NCBI RefSeq assembly: GCF_001894825.1
Contig: NZ_BCWY01000035.1
Location: 1-64,000 of the forward strand
DNA from: Rhodococcus jostii NBRC 16295
Lineage (GTDB): Bacteria; Actinomycetota; Actinomycetes; Mycobacteriales; Mycobacteriaceae
Direction: 5' to 3'
Length of the DNA: 64,000 bases
The position numbers and the translations under genes are program-made. Positions 54,505 through 64,000 of the stretch are shown in pieces; the first letter of the stretch is position 1, and every line of letters starts with the position of its first letter. The notes under the pieces are model-generated. The model did not search any database and was not told where the DNA came from. It was given only the letters and a program-made list of their open reading frames with translations.

Positions 54505-56166
54505 ATGACTGCCCCTACAGATCCACAGTTGCACCTGGATCAGGTGATGTCGCGTCTCACCGGACCCGGTGGACGGTTCGAGCTCGTCGAGGAGGCTGTG
54601 CTCGGCACCCGGATGCCGGTGATGAAGAACCGTGGACGCTCGGTCGGCGAACTCCTCACCACGTCCCTCCGGTGGGGCGACCGCGACTACCTCGTCACCG
54701 CCGACCGCAGGCTGTCGTACACCGAGCACGCCGCGGCGGTGGCGGCCCTGGCGACGGCGCTTCGCGAGGACCACGGCGTCCGCAAGGGCGACCGGGTCGC
54801 GATCCTGGCCGCGAACACCCCCGAGTGGGTGATCGCATTCTGGGCCACGCAGGTTCTCGGCGCCATCAGTGTCGGATTGAACGGCTGGTGGGTTCCGCGG
54901 GAAGTCGAGTACGGGCTCGCCCACAGTCGCCCGAGCGTGGTGATCGCCGACGCGAAACGCGCCGAGACGCTCACCGCCGTCGGCGCCGATCTGCCCGTCC
55001 TCACGATGGAGGACGATCTGCCTGCGATCTTCGCGCGGTACGCGGGTTCCCCGATGCCGCACACCGACGTCGACGAGGACGATCCCGCCGCCATCCTCTA
55101 CACCAGCGGCACGAGCGGGCGGCCCAAGGGTGCGCTGCACTCGCAGCGCAACATCCTGGCCGTCGTCGACTACCACCGCTTCAGCGACGCCGTGGTCGGC
55201 GAATTCAGCGGACGGCCCGTCGATCCGGCGGTACCGAGCCCGCTGCGCTACCTCCTGACCTCTCCCCTGTTCCACATCGCGAGCCTGCACAATCTGGTGA
55301 TTCCGCGGCTGGCGACCGGTGGTGCCGTCGTCATGCACCAGGGCGGATTCGACGTGGACGCCGTGCTGCGTCTCGTCGAGCGCGAACGCGTCACCAACTG
55401 GGGTGCGGTACCCACCATGGCGTCGCGCCTCGTGGAGCACGACGACCTCGACCGGTACGACCTGTCGTCGCTCACCTCGTTCTCGCTCGCGTCCGCACCG
55501 TCGTCGGTCGCGTTCAAGGAACGGCTGCGGGAGAAGGTGCCGTTCGCCCGCAACGCGCTCGTGGACAGTTACGGACTCACCGAATGCAGCACGGCGATCG
55601 CCGTCGCCACCGCCCCTGAACTCGAACAGTTCCCGGGCACGCTGGGGCGGCCCATCATCACGGTGAGCATGGAAATCCGCGATCCGTACGGCGAATGGCT
55701 GCCCGACGGTGTCGAGGGTGAGGTCTGCGTGCGCAGCCCGTTCGTGATGCTCGGGTACTGGGAGGACGAGGCCGCCACCGCCGCGGCGATCGCCCCCGGC
55801 CGGTGGCTCCGGACCGGCGATTACGGGCTCGTCGAAAACGGTCGCCTGCGCCTCACCGGGCGGCGCTCGGATCTGATCCTGCGGGGCGGGGAGAACGTGT
55901 ACCCCACCGAGATCGAGCAGTGCCTCGACGAACACCCCGACGTGCTCGAGTGCGCGGTGATCGGGACGCCGCACGAGGATCTGGGGCAGGAGGTGTCGGC
56001 TGTCGTGGTCCTGCGGCCGGGCGCCGGTGCCACGGAGGCGGAACTGCGCGCGTACGCGTCCGAGCGACTGTCGTACTTCAAGGTCCCGACCCGGTGGCGG
56101 ATCACCACGGACCTGTTGCCACGCAATGCCACCGGTAAGATGATCCGGCGCGACATCGCCGTCTGA
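54505..56166 (+). CDS. Acyl-CoA synthetase
   Basis: A 553-residue ANL-superfamily ligase: [23 protein letters not shown], the Asp in [19 protein letters not shown] and the C-terminal catalytic Lys in [11 protein letters not shown]. It activates a carboxylate by adenylation and CoA transfer. The neighbourhood suggests a steroid or other polycyclic acid, possibly one with a longer side chain than the FadD17-like enzyme uses. Start ATG 54505 has AAAGG upstream. It is transcribed alone and ends at a family 2 palindrome. Confidence 0.85.
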   Translation: MTAPTDPQLHLDQVMSRLTGPGGRFELVEEAVLGTRMPVMKNRGRSVGELLTTSLRWGDRDYLVTADRRLSYTEHAAAVAALATALREDHGVRKGDRVAILAANTPEWVIAFWATQVLGAISVGLNGWWVPREVEYGLAHSRPSVVIADAKRAETLTAVGADLPVLTMEDDLPAIFARYAGSPMPHTDVDEDDPAAILYTSGTSGRPKGALHSQRNILAVVDYHRFSDAVVGEFSGRPVDPAVPSPLRYLLTSPLFHIASLHNLVIPRLATGGAVVMHQGGFDVDAVLRLVERERVTNWGAVPTMASRLVEHDDLDRYDLSSLTSFSLASAPSSVAFKERLREKVPFARNALVDSYGLTECSTAIAVATAPELEQFPGTLGRPIITVSMEIRDPYGEWLPDGVEGEVCVRSPFVMLGYWEDEAATAAAIAPGRWLRTGDYGLVENGRLRLTGRRSDLILRGGENVYPTEIEQCLDEHPDVLECAVIGTPHEDLGQEVSAVVVLRPGAGATEAELRAYASERLSYFKVPTRWRITTDLLPRNATGKMIRRDIAV

Positions 56167-56167
56167 A

Positions 56168-56218
56168 CGCCGAATGCCGCAGTGGTGCAGTCGAACTGCG
56201 CCACTGCGACATTCGGCG
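56168..56218. repeat. Intergenic palindrome, family 2, copy 3
   Basis: Outer arms CGCCGAATG (56168-56176) and CATTCGGCG (56210-56218), inner arms CGCAGTGG / CCACTGCG and GCAGT / ACTGC. It lies between the convergent synthetase and SDR genes. Confidence 0.65.
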
Positions 56219-56238
56219 AGCGAGGGAGCGCGCGATCC

Positions 56239-57054
56239 TCAGCGGATGAGGTTGCCGAGATCGACGGGAATCTGCGCCCCGGTGATGTACCGCGCTTCGT
56301 CGGAACACAGCCACGCGACGACGGCGGCGACGTCTTCGGGCTGGGTGATGCTGTACGGCAGCGAGTTCTGGTAGATGGAACCGAGCGTCGACGCGAACCG
56401 GGCGATGAGCGGGTGCAGGTCGTTCACCTTCATGCCGGTGTCCACACCGGCCGGGTGCACCGTGTTGACGCGGATGCGGTGCTCACCGAGTTCGTTCGCC
56501 ATCGTCTTGGCGAGCCCGGTGATGCCGTGCTTGGTCGCGACGTAGTGGCCGGTGAACGGTGTGCCCTTCAGCCCGGACACCGAACTGGTGAAGACGACGG
56601 CCCCGCCCTCGCCCTGCTCGAGCAGGTACGGAATCGCCGCTTTCGCGGTGTGGAATGTGCCGGTGAGGTTGACGTCGACCGTCTCCTGCCACTGCTCGGC
56701 GGTGATCTCCCACGACAACGCGCCCGAGCAGATGCCCGCGTTCGCGATCACGACGTCGAGGCGTCCCAACCGGTCGACGCCGTCGGCGAGCGCCCGCGAG
56801 AGTCCGTCGAAGTCGCGCACGTCGGCGGTCGCGGCGACGATGCGCCGGCCGGTCGCCTCGACAAGCCGGACCGTCTCGGCCAGGTCGTCCTCCGTGGCAC
56901 CAGGATAGGCGGTGGACGCGAAGTCGGCGCAGGCGTCGATCGCGATGACGTCGGCGCCCTCGGACGCGAACCGCACCGCCTCGGCGCGGCCCTGCCCTCG
57001 GGCGGCGCCGGTGACGAAGACGACCTTGTTGTCGAAACGGTGTTGTGACGTCAC
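56239..57054 (-). CDS. Mycofactocin-coupled-type SDR oxidoreductase
   Basis: A 271-residue SDR with the extended GAARGQGRAEAVRFASEGADVI-type N-terminus and IDACAD that mark the mycofactocin-coupled family, which keeps NAD tightly bound and passes electrons to mycofactocin. Catalytic Ser in TSSVSG and Tyr/Lys in YVATK; NAGI instead of NAGG. It likely oxidises a 3-hydroxyacyl-CoA or steroid alcohol in the operon. Last gene of the operon 62058-56239, 19 bp after the thioesterase gene. Confidence 0.85.
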   Translation of the reverse strand: MTSQHRFDNKVVFVTGAARGQGRAEAVRFASEGADVIAIDACADFASTAYPGATEDDLAETVRLVEATGRRIVAATADVRDFDGLSRALADGVDRLGRLDVVIANAGICSGALSWEITAEQWQETVDVNLTGTFHTAKAAIPYLLEQGEGGAVVFTSSVSGLKGTPFTGHYVATKHGITGLAKTMANELGEHRIRVNTVHPAGVDTGMKVNDLHPLIARFASTLGSIYQNSLPYSITQPEDVAAVVAWLCSDEARYITGAQIPVDLGNLIR

Positions 57055-57073
57055 GGTTTTGCTCCTGATCTGG

Positions 57074-57724
57074 TCAGCGGGGTCGGGGAACGGTCCTGTC
57101 GACGAACAGCCCCTCGACCGACACGCACACCTGCCCGTCCGCGGTGCGGATGTCTCCGACAGTGGTGATCTTGCGGCCGTCCACCGACATCAGTTTCCCG
57201 GTGAGGGTGAGCGGTTCGAACAGCGGGGTCGGACGATGGTAGCGGGTGCTCAATTGCGCTGTCACACCCGCCTTTCCGGCCCAGGCGTTGGCGACGCCGA
57301 GGACGTGGTCGAGCAGCAGCGCCGACACGCCGCCGTGGACGTGTCCGGGCGGGCCCTGGTACGGGATGGTCAATGTGACGGTGCCCTGCACCGATCCGTC
57401 GGACATTCCCTCGAGTACCAGCGGTGGCGCGATCGCGTTCTCCGGTCCGGTCACCGGATCGTGCCGGGTGACCCCCTCGCCGTTCCACATGTCGATCAGC
57501 CGCTCCGCGACGGCGGGCGCGTGCTCCTCGAGGTGCCCGGCGATGCTGTTCAGTTCTTCCGCGACCCGGTCGAGGTTGGCGTTGCCCCGGTCGGTCCGCA
57601 GCAGCGCGTCGACCACCCGCCGGGCAGCCTCGGTCGCCCGGTCGACGGCAGACCCGTCCGGCGGCGACGTCAACACCGTTCCCGCCGGGCTGTTCTCGAG
57701 GGTGGGGTGCGTACCGACCTTCAC
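57074..57724 (-). CDS. PaaI-family acyl-CoA thioesterase
   Basis: A 216-residue protein: a helical N-terminal region of about 95 residues and a C-terminal hot-dog domain with PPGHVHGGVSALLLDHVLG, the HGG segment typical of the PaaI family. It may release free acid or rescue CoA from dead-end intermediates. Start GTG 57724 overlaps the MaoC gene stop (GTGA). The unusually long N-terminal helical part is not explained. Confidence 0.8.
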   Translation of the reverse strand: MKVGTHPTLENSPAGTVLTSPPDGSAVDRATEAARRVVDALLRTDRGNANLDRVAEELNSIAGHLEEHAPAVAERLIDMWNGEGVTRHDPVTGPENAIAPPLVLEGMSDGSVQGTVTLTIPYQGPPGHVHGGVSALLLDHVLGVANAWAGKAGVTAQLSTRYHRPTPLFEPLTLTGKLMSVDGRKITTVGDIRTADGQVCVSVEGLFVDRTVPRPR

Positions 57725-58593
57725 CCGGTCACCTCCATCGTCGCGTGGGTCAGCACGGGCTGCCCGTCCCGCTCGGGGCAGGTGGCACGCAACGTCAGCC
57801 GGTCGCCGTCCTGCCAGACCGCGGTCTCCACCGTCTCACCCGGGCACAGCGACCCGGCGAATCGCACCGCGTAGTGGCGCAGCCGGGTGGGATCGCCGTT
57901 CAGCATCCCATCGACGACGGACTTGCAGACCACACCGTACGACGCGAGTCCGTGCAGGATCGGCCGCTCGAACCCGGCGGCCGCCGCGAAATCCGGATCC
58001 GCGTGCAGGGGGTTCAGGTCGCCGCTGAGCCGGTAGAGCAGTGCCTGTCTCGTTCCCGTGCGCGTCACGAGCACCTTGTCGGGTTCCCGGTCCGGCACCG
58101 TGGCCACCGACTCGGGTCCCGGGGAGCCGCCGAACCCGCCCTCATCGCGGGCCCAGATCTGCATCCCCGTGGTCCACAACGGGTGACCGTCCGAGTCGGT
58201 GGCCGTCTGTTCGAGCACGATGACGGCGGCCTTGCCCTTGTCCCACACGTCGGCCACCCGTGAGGACAGCCGGGCCGTGCCCGAGGCGGGAATCGGCGCA
58301 TGCACGGTGAGCGACTGCCCGCCGTGCAGGATCTTGCGCAGATCGATGTCCACGCCGGGCAGACTCATGCCGGCCGCGGGCACCGCGCCCGCCGAGATCC
58401 CCTGCCCCGCCACCACCGCGAACGTGGGCAGCACCCGCAGGTCCTTCTCGTACACCCAGCGCAGTTCGGCGGGGTCCAGGGCGTTCGCGCCGGCGCCGAG
58501 CCCGAGGTGATAGAGGATCACGTCGCGGGCGGTCCACGACACGTCCCGGACCGTCGGGTCGGCGTTCAGGGCCACGTCCACATCGATTGCCAT
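57721..58593 (-). CDS. Two-domain MaoC-like enoyl-CoA hydratase
   Basis: A 290-residue double hot-dog hydratase with an intact motif SGDLNPLHADP in the C-terminal half and a degenerate N-terminal half (VILYHLGLGAGA, VLPTFAVVAGQ). It resembles the hydratase half of peroxisomal multifunctional enzyme 2 and mycobacterial steroid hydratases such as ChsH3. It should hydrate the enoyl-CoA made by the FadE34-like enzyme just upstream. It is a paralogue of 44365-45177. ATG 58593 lies 11 bp after the FadE stop. Confidence 0.85.
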   Translation of the reverse strand: MAIDVDVALNADPTVRDVSWTARDVILYHLGLGAGANALDPAELRWVYEKDLRVLPTFAVVAGQGISAGAVPAAGMSLPGVDIDLRKILHGGQSLTVHAPIPASGTARLSSRVADVWDKGKAAVIVLEQTATDSDGHPLWTTGMQIWARDEGGFGGSPGPESVATVPDREPDKVLVTRTGTRQALLYRLSGDLNPLHADPDFAAAAGFERPILHGLASYGVVCKSVVDGMLNGDPTRLRHYAVRFAGSLCPGETVETAVWQDGDRLTLRATCPERDGQPVLTHATMEVTG

Positions 58594-58604
58594 GTCAGTC
58601 TCGC

Positions 58605-60860
58605 TCACTTTCCGGGTTCGGGGTCGCGGGGCAGGCCCAGCAGGCGTTCGCCGATGATGTTGAGCTGGACGTTGGTGGTGCCGCCCGCGATCGACATGCA
58701 CTGCGCGTTCAGGAACATCTGCGTGTCCGACGTGCGGGGCCGGTCGCCGAGCAGGGCGCGCGGTCCGGCCCAGTCCATCGCCACCTCCCACACCTGCTGG
58801 ATGTGTTCGACACCGAGCAGTTTCGCGACCGAAGACTCGGCACCCGGTTGCCCGCCCGCGAGGGAGCGGAGGGTGGTGCGCAACCCCATCAGCCCACCGG
58901 ACTGTGCGTCGCAGAGGACCTTGCCGAGCACGGTCAGCTGCTCGTCGTCGATGCCGCCGGGCAGTTCGGCGGCCAGGGTCAGCAGTGCCTCGCCGCCGGA
59001 ACCCAGTGAGGAGTCGTGCGACAGCGACACGCGTTCGTTGGCGAGGGTGGTGCGGGCCAGCTTCCAGCCGTCGCCCGGTTCGCCCACCACGAGTTCGTCG
59101 GGGACGAAGACGTCGTCGAAGAACACCTCGTTGAACAGGGCCTCGCCGGTGATCTCCCGCAGCGGCCGGATGTCGAGGCCGTCGCTGCCCTTCATGTCGA
59201 TCAGGAAGTACGACAGTCCCTTGTGTTTGGGCACCGAGGCGTCGGTGCGGGCGAGGCAGATACCCCAGTCCGCGTCCCGGGCCATCGACGTCCACACCTT
59301 CTGCCCCTCCAGTATCCACCCACCGTCGACCTTGGTGGCCCTGGTGTTCAGGCCGGCCAGGTCGGACCCGGCACCGGGTTCGGAGAACAGCTGGCACCAG
59401 ACGAGGTCGCCGCGCAGCGACGGGGGCACGAAGCGCTGCAACTGTTCTTCGCTGCCGTGTGCGATGAGGGTGGGCACCACCCAGTTGCCGATGATCATGT
59501 CGTGGGGCTTCAGCGCGGCCGCGCGCAGTTCCTCGGCGATCACGAGCTGTGCGACGGCACCCGCTCCCCTGCCCCACGGCGGCGGCAGGTGCGGTGCGGT
59601 GTAGCCCTTCTCGGCCAGGTATCTCGCCCGCTCGGACTCGCCCAGCGCGGCGGCGGGTACCAGATCCGTGAGCACGTCGGCGCGGATACCGTCCGCTTCC
59701 GGGGGAAGGTCGATGCCGAGCACCCGGCGGGCGCCGCCCCGGGTAGCCCGGGCCACGCGCCGCCGCCACGACGCCGTGGATCCGAGCAGGATCCGCAGCG
59801 ACTGCGCCCGGCGCAGGTACAGGTGGGCGTCGTGCTCCCACGTGTAGCCGATGCCGCCGAGCACCTGGATGCAGTCCTTGGTCACGGTGAACGCCGCGTC
59901 GGGGGCGGTGGCCCCGGCGACCGCGGCCGCCAGTGACGCCTCCGCCGCACTGCAGCGCGGCGCAGCCGTCGCGGCCCTGGCACTGCAACTCGGCGCAGCC
60001 GTCGCGGCCCTGGCACTGCTTCCTGGATTCATCGCGCGGGCCGCGTCCCAGGCGCACACGCGGGCCTGCTCGGCGAGGCACAGCATCCGGGCCACCTTGT
60101 GCTTCACGCCCTGGAACTGGCCGATGGGGCGGCCGAACTGCTGACGCACCTTCGCGTAGTCGGCGGCGGCGGTCACGGCCCAGTCGGCGACTCCCGACGC
60201 CTCGGCGGCGAACAACGTCGCGGCCAGGTCGAGGACACGCTGCGAATCGATCTGCAGGAGTTCGCCTTCCGCGAGCGCGAGTCGGGTCGCCGTCGCGACG
60301 GCGTTGCGGCGCACCACGTCGTGGCTGGGCAGGTCGGTCACGTCGAGCCGGTCTCGGGCCAGCGCCACGAACACGGTCTCGGCGCCGTCCGTCGCCGCGA
60401 GCAGGAACAGGTCGCCGACCTGCCCGCCGAGGACGTACCCGGACTCCCCGTCCAATGACACCACGCCGCCGTCCCGGACGAGGCGCAGCGTGCCCGGCTG
60501 CAGCGCGACCGCGCCGAGGGTCGAACCGTCGGCCAGGCCCGCGAGCTCAGCGGTGTGACCGGCCTCGTGCAGGACGGCGCCGAGCAGCACGGTCGGGAGA
60601 AAGGGACCGGGTAGCAGAACCCGGCCGAGTTCCTCGGTGGCCACCGCCAGCTCCACCAGGCCGCGGCCCGCCCCGCCGACTTCCTCCGGCAGGTGCAGTC
60701 CGAGTACGCCCAGGTCCGCCAACGACTTCCAGAACAGCGGTCGCTGCTCGGACTTGGCCTCGACGGCCTCACGGAGCACGGCCGGGGTCACGGTGCGCGT
60801 GGCCCAGCCTCGCACCGAGTCGCGCAGATCGCGCTCTTCTTCGGTCAATCCCATTGTCAT
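58605..60860 (-). CDS. Fused (double) acyl-CoA dehydrogenase, FadE34-like
   Basis: A 751-residue tandem of two acyl-CoA dehydrogenase domains (about 1-375 and 390-751), as in FadE34/ChsE3 and bile-acid CasC-type enzymes that act on steroid-CoA with a five-carbon side chain. The N-half ends with IQVLGGIGYTWEHDAHLYLRRA, and the C-half has CQLFSEPGAGSDLAGL and SIAGGTTNVQLNIIGER. A loop near residue 300 contains a duplicated 11-residue unit (SARAATAAP core) encoded by a 33-bp tandem repeat. Start ATG 60860; ATG 60854 is an alternative. Confidence 0.85.
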   Translation of the reverse strand: MTMGLTEEERDLRDSVRGWATRTVTPAVLREAVEAKSEQRPLFWKSLADLGVLGLHLPEEVGGAGRGLVELAVATEELGRVLLPGPFLPTVLLGAVLHEAGHTAELAGLADGSTLGAVALQPGTLRLVRDGGVVSLDGESGYVLGGQVGDLFLLAATDGAETVFVALARDRLDVTDLPSHDVVRRNAVATATRLALAEGELLQIDSQRVLDLAATLFAAEASGVADWAVTAAADYAKVRQQFGRPIGQFQGVKHKVARMLCLAEQARVCAWDAARAMNPGSSARAATAAPSCSARAATAAPRCSAAEASLAAAVAGATAPDAAFTVTKDCIQVLGGIGYTWEHDAHLYLRRAQSLRILLGSTASWRRRVARATRGGARRVLGIDLPPEADGIRADVLTDLVPAAALGESERARYLAEKGYTAPHLPPPWGRGAGAVAQLVIAEELRAAALKPHDMIIGNWVVPTLIAHGSEEQLQRFVPPSLRGDLVWCQLFSEPGAGSDLAGLNTRATKVDGGWILEGQKVWTSMARDADWGICLARTDASVPKHKGLSYFLIDMKGSDGLDIRPLREITGEALFNEVFFDDVFVPDELVVGEPGDGWKLARTTLANERVSLSHDSSLGSGGEALLTLAAELPGGIDDEQLTVLGKVLCDAQSGGLMGLRTTLRSLAGGQPGAESSVAKLLGVEHIQQVWEVAMDWAGPRALLGDRPRTSDTQMFLNAQCMSIAGGTTNVQLNIIGERLLGLPRDPEPGK
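59951..60016. repeat. 33-bp tandem duplication inside the fused FadE gene
   Basis: Two head-to-tail units, 59951-59983 and 59984-60016, differ at two of 33 bases and share a long CGGCGCAGCCGTCGCGGCCC core. They keep the reading frame and add 11 residues each to a loop between helices of the N-terminal dehydrogenase domain. Confidence 0.85.
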
Positions 60861-60894
60861 GTCGGCCTCGTCGGTGGTCGTCGATTGTTCGGGG

Positions 60895-62091
<1,197 letters not shown>

Positions 62092-62109
62092 TCAGCCGCA
62101 GCTCATAAT

Positions 62110-62123
62110 TGGAATTTATTCTA
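62110..62123. promoter_or_regulatory. KstR-box-like palindrome in the thiolase operon promoter
   Basis: TGGAAT and ATTCTA around TT. The 14-bp spacing and the T..AA....TT..A frame match the KstR consensus TnnAACnnGTTnnA, but the inner C and G are replaced by T and A. It lies in an AT-rich stretch, unusual for this window, between the thiolase gene and the KstR-like gene. Confidence 0.55.
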
Positions 62124-62241
62124 TTTCTGAGAAGACATCAATACCGTTTGCCTTGCAAAAAAACCGTCATCGCAGGTCAGACAGACGGAATGAATTTCAC
62201 TTCACGGTCGCGGACGCGCCGGCACCCCGGACCGACGAGCG

Positions 62242-62853
62242 TCAGCGGTGCGACAGGTTGACGAGCAGGAGGTCGCAGGCCTTGCGAATGTCGGAATCGG
62301 CGTCCGGAATCGAGACGCGGCCGTTGAGGCAGGACTGGATCACGCCGAACCACAACTGCACCAGCAGGCGCAGTGCCGTCAGATCTTCCTCGGTCGGGTG
62401 TTCGATCCCCGCAGCGTCCAGCATGATCTGCCGGAATGCCCGGTCGACCTTCCCCGCGTCCGGCACGGACGCGACGTTGGCGGTGCTCGTCGACTGGATC
62501 ATCGCCGTGGACAGGGCGGGGCGGCGCAGCAGACCGCGGGTGGCCCGGACGAGCACGTTGTACACCGCATCCTGCGGCGACTCGCCGGGGGGCGCGCTCT
62601 TCTTGAAACCGCTCCCCATCCGGTCGATTTGATCGACCATCACCGCGACGAACAGATGCGTCTTCGACGGGAAGTACCGGTAGAGCGTGCCGATGGCGAC
62701 GCCCGCGCGTTTGGCCACCTCGTGCATCTGGACGCGGGCGAGTTCCTTCTCCGTGGCCAGTTCGACGGCGGCCTCGAGCATGCGGACGTGGCGGGCCCGC
62801 TGTTCTTCCGAACTCGGTTCGGCAGCGTCCCGCGCTTCGGCGATTCTCGGCAC
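62242..62853 (-). CDS. KstR-like TetR-family repressor
   Basis: A 203-residue TetR regulator. The helix-turn-helix region VQMHEVAKRAGVAIGTLYRYFPSKTHL (quoted here only as the VAIGTLYRYFPSK core) is nearly identical to that of KstR, the repressor of cholesterol catabolism released by steroid-CoA ligands. The C-terminal ligand domain is typical in length but more divergent. Start GTG 62853 has AGGGGG seven bases upstream, and ATG 62877 is the alternative. It is divergent from the KstD-like gene and upstream of the thiolase operon, so it probably controls both. Confidence 0.85.
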   Translation of the reverse strand: MPRIAEARDAAEPSSEEQRARHVRMLEAAVELATEKELARVQMHEVAKRAGVAIGTLYRYFPSKTHLFVAVMVDQIDRMGSGFKKSAPPGESPQDAVYNVLVRATRGLLRRPALSTAMIQSTSTANVASVPDAGKVDRAFRQIMLDAAGIEHPTEEDLTALRLLVQLWFGVIQSCLNGRVSIPDADSDIRKACDLLLVNLSHR

Positions 62854-63037
62854 CCTCGATCCCCCTTCACTCCGCACACAGCCCCGGATCCGGTGTCGAT
62901 TCTCGCATTGGATCGGGAAAGCATCGAATTACGTCCGGTGAGTGGGACCGCCCGTGCCGCAGGTCGCCCGGATGCGATTGCGTGAACCCCGCGACTGGGC
63001 CTCCAGTCTCCACAGACCATCAACGGAGGAAACGACG

Positions 63038-64000
63038 ATGCAGGACTGGACAACCGAGTGCGACGTGCTGGTGGTCGGTTCCGGGGGCGGCGCCCTGACC
63101 GGGGCATACACGGCCGCTTCGCAGGGTTTGCGTACCCTCGTCCTCGAGAAGACCCCACTGTTCGGCGGGACGTCCGCGTACTCCGGCGCCGCGGTGTGGC
63201 TGCCCGGAACCGCGGTGCAGGAACGTGCCGGCATCGGCGACTCCACCGACAAGGCTCGCACCTACCTGCGCGCGGTGGTCGGCGACGAGGAACTCGACCG
63301 TCAGGAGGCGTACGTCGCCACCGCCCCCGAGGTCGTCGCACTCCTCGAAACCGATCCGCACATCGAGTTCGAGTGGCGCGCGTTCCCCGATTACTACAAG
63401 GCGTCCGGACGCATGGACTACGGTCGCGCGATCAATCCGCTCGACCTGCCGAGCGACGAGGTCGGGGATCTCCGCGAGGTCATCCGTCCCGAGGCCGACG
63501 TCGACCGGGCCGGCGACCCGCACCCCGAGGGAACGCTGAACGGTGGCCGCGCCCTGATCGGGCGGCTCCTGATGGCCCTCCACGGCACCGGGCACGCGGA
63601 ACTGCGCACCGAGACCGCCGCACGCTCGCTGATCGTCGAGGACGGCCGGGTCGTCGGCGTCGAGGCGACGAACGCCGCCGGGGAGAGCATCCGCATCCGG
63701 GCGACGCGCGGTGTCCTCCTCGCCGCCGGCGGAATCGAGGGCAACGCCGCGCTCCGCACCGAGAACGGCACGCCGGGCAAGGCGGAATGGAGCATGGGAC
63801 CGCGTGGCGCGAACACCGGCGACCTCCTGCAGGCCGCGGTCGCGATCGGCGCCGACACCGCGCTCCTCGACGAGGCGTGGTGGTGCCCGGGGGTCGAACT
63901 TCCGGACGGCTCCGGCGCTTTCATGGTGGGCGTGCGAGGCGGAATCCTGGTCGACACTTCCGGCGAACGATACCTCAACGAATCGCTGCCGTACGACCAG
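63038..64000 (+). CDS. KstD-like FAD-dependent dehydrogenase (5' part)
   Basis: First 321 codons of a flavoprotein of the 3-ketosteroid-delta-1-dehydrogenase/fumarate-reductase family, cut by the window end. Seen: FAD-binding VLVVGSGGGALTGAYTAA, LEKTPLFGGTSAYSGAAVWLP as in KstD, and LLAAGGIEGN near residue 225. ATG 63038 has GGAGGA eight bases upstream. KstD desaturates ring A of 3-ketosteroids, and with KshB at the other end of the cluster it supports a steroid substrate. A 3-ketosteroid delta-4-dehydrogenase or another steroid dehydrogenase is possible. Confidence 0.75.
   Translation, partial: MQDWTTECDVLVVGSGGGALTGAYTAASQGLRTLVLEKTPLFGGTSAYSGAAVWLPGTAVQERAGIGDSTDKARTYLRAVVGDEELDRQEAYVATAPEVVALLETDPHIEFEWRAFPDYYKASGRMDYGRAINPLDLPSDEVGDLREVIRPEADVDRAGDPHPEGTLNGGRALIGRLLMALHGTGHAELRTETAARSLIVEDGRVVGVEATNAAGESIRIRATRGVLLAAGGIEGNAALRTENGTPGKAEWSMGPRGANTGDLLQAAVAIGADTALLDEAWWCPGVELPDGSGAFMVGVRGGILVDTSGERYLNESLPYDQ

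Noticed and set aside
57721-60081. An N-terminal extension of nearly 500 residues on the MaoC gene
   Set aside because: The extension overlaps the fused FadE gene in another frame and is Arg/Gly/His-rich. The MaoC homology begins at ATG 58593.

Overview
The window is high-GC actinobacterial DNA with many GTG/TTG starts, tight coding and ATGA/GTGA overlaps. It carries Mycobacteriales hallmarks: mycothiol S-conjugate amidase, a short-chain Z-isoprenyl diphosphate synthase, PknK, and KshB/KstR-type steroid genes. Gene order over the first 34 kb follows, piece by piece, the conserved ispH-xseA-xseB-glpX-fum-desA2-phoH2-glyA-coaA-mca-greA-metB-cbs-thiolase block of mycobacteria, with local additions. 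A large-genome Rhodococcus (jostii/opacus type) is the most likely source. This is inferred from content and synteny, not from a database match. No rRNA, tRNA, CRISPR array, insertion sequence or prophage was seen.

Region 1 (1-36 kb) is core housekeeping: isoprenoids (ispH, Z-FPP synthase), DNA repair (xseAB), gluconeogenesis/TCA (glpX, fumC), one-carbon and amino-acid metabolism (glyA, ilvA, metB, cbs), CoA (coaA), mycothiol detoxification (mca), transcript elongation (greA), a PIN-PhoH ATPase, a cell-wall hydrolase, and conserved actinobacterial proteins of unknown role (DUF4245, DUF4307, DUF885, DUF255). Convergent genes here are separated by strong hairpins. Two families of intergenic palindromes recur: one abuts stop codons directly, and the other lies only between convergent genes.

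Region 2 (36-41.5 kb) holds a PknK-type Ser/Thr kinase fused to a STAND ATPase, a flavodoxin-like reductase and a class II glutamine amidotransferase.

Region 3 (41.5-64 kb) is an accessory catabolic cluster that looks like steroid (cholesterol- or bile-acid-like) side-chain degradation. One minus-strand operon (49999 to 44365) reproduces the mycobacterial igr module: FadE29-like and FadE28-like dehydrogenases, ChsH1-like and ChsH2-like (MaoC-DUF35) hydratase subunits, and an Ltp2-like retro-aldolase, plus a two-domain MaoC hydratase. A second operon (62058 to 56239) supplies a classical beta-oxidation round: thiolase, fused FadE34-like dehydrogenase, two-domain MaoC hydratase, thioesterase and a mycofactocin-type SDR. 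Between them lie two acyl-CoA synthetases, an Fe-S old-yellow-enzyme homologue, an LLM flavin oxidoreductase and an NTF2-like protein. KshB at the left and a KstD-like flavoprotein at the right edge suggest ring attack on the same substrate. A KstR-like TetR repressor lies beside a 14-bp palindrome with KstR-box spacing but an altered centre, which suggests a paralogous regulon with its own specificity. The cluster probably continues to the right of the window.
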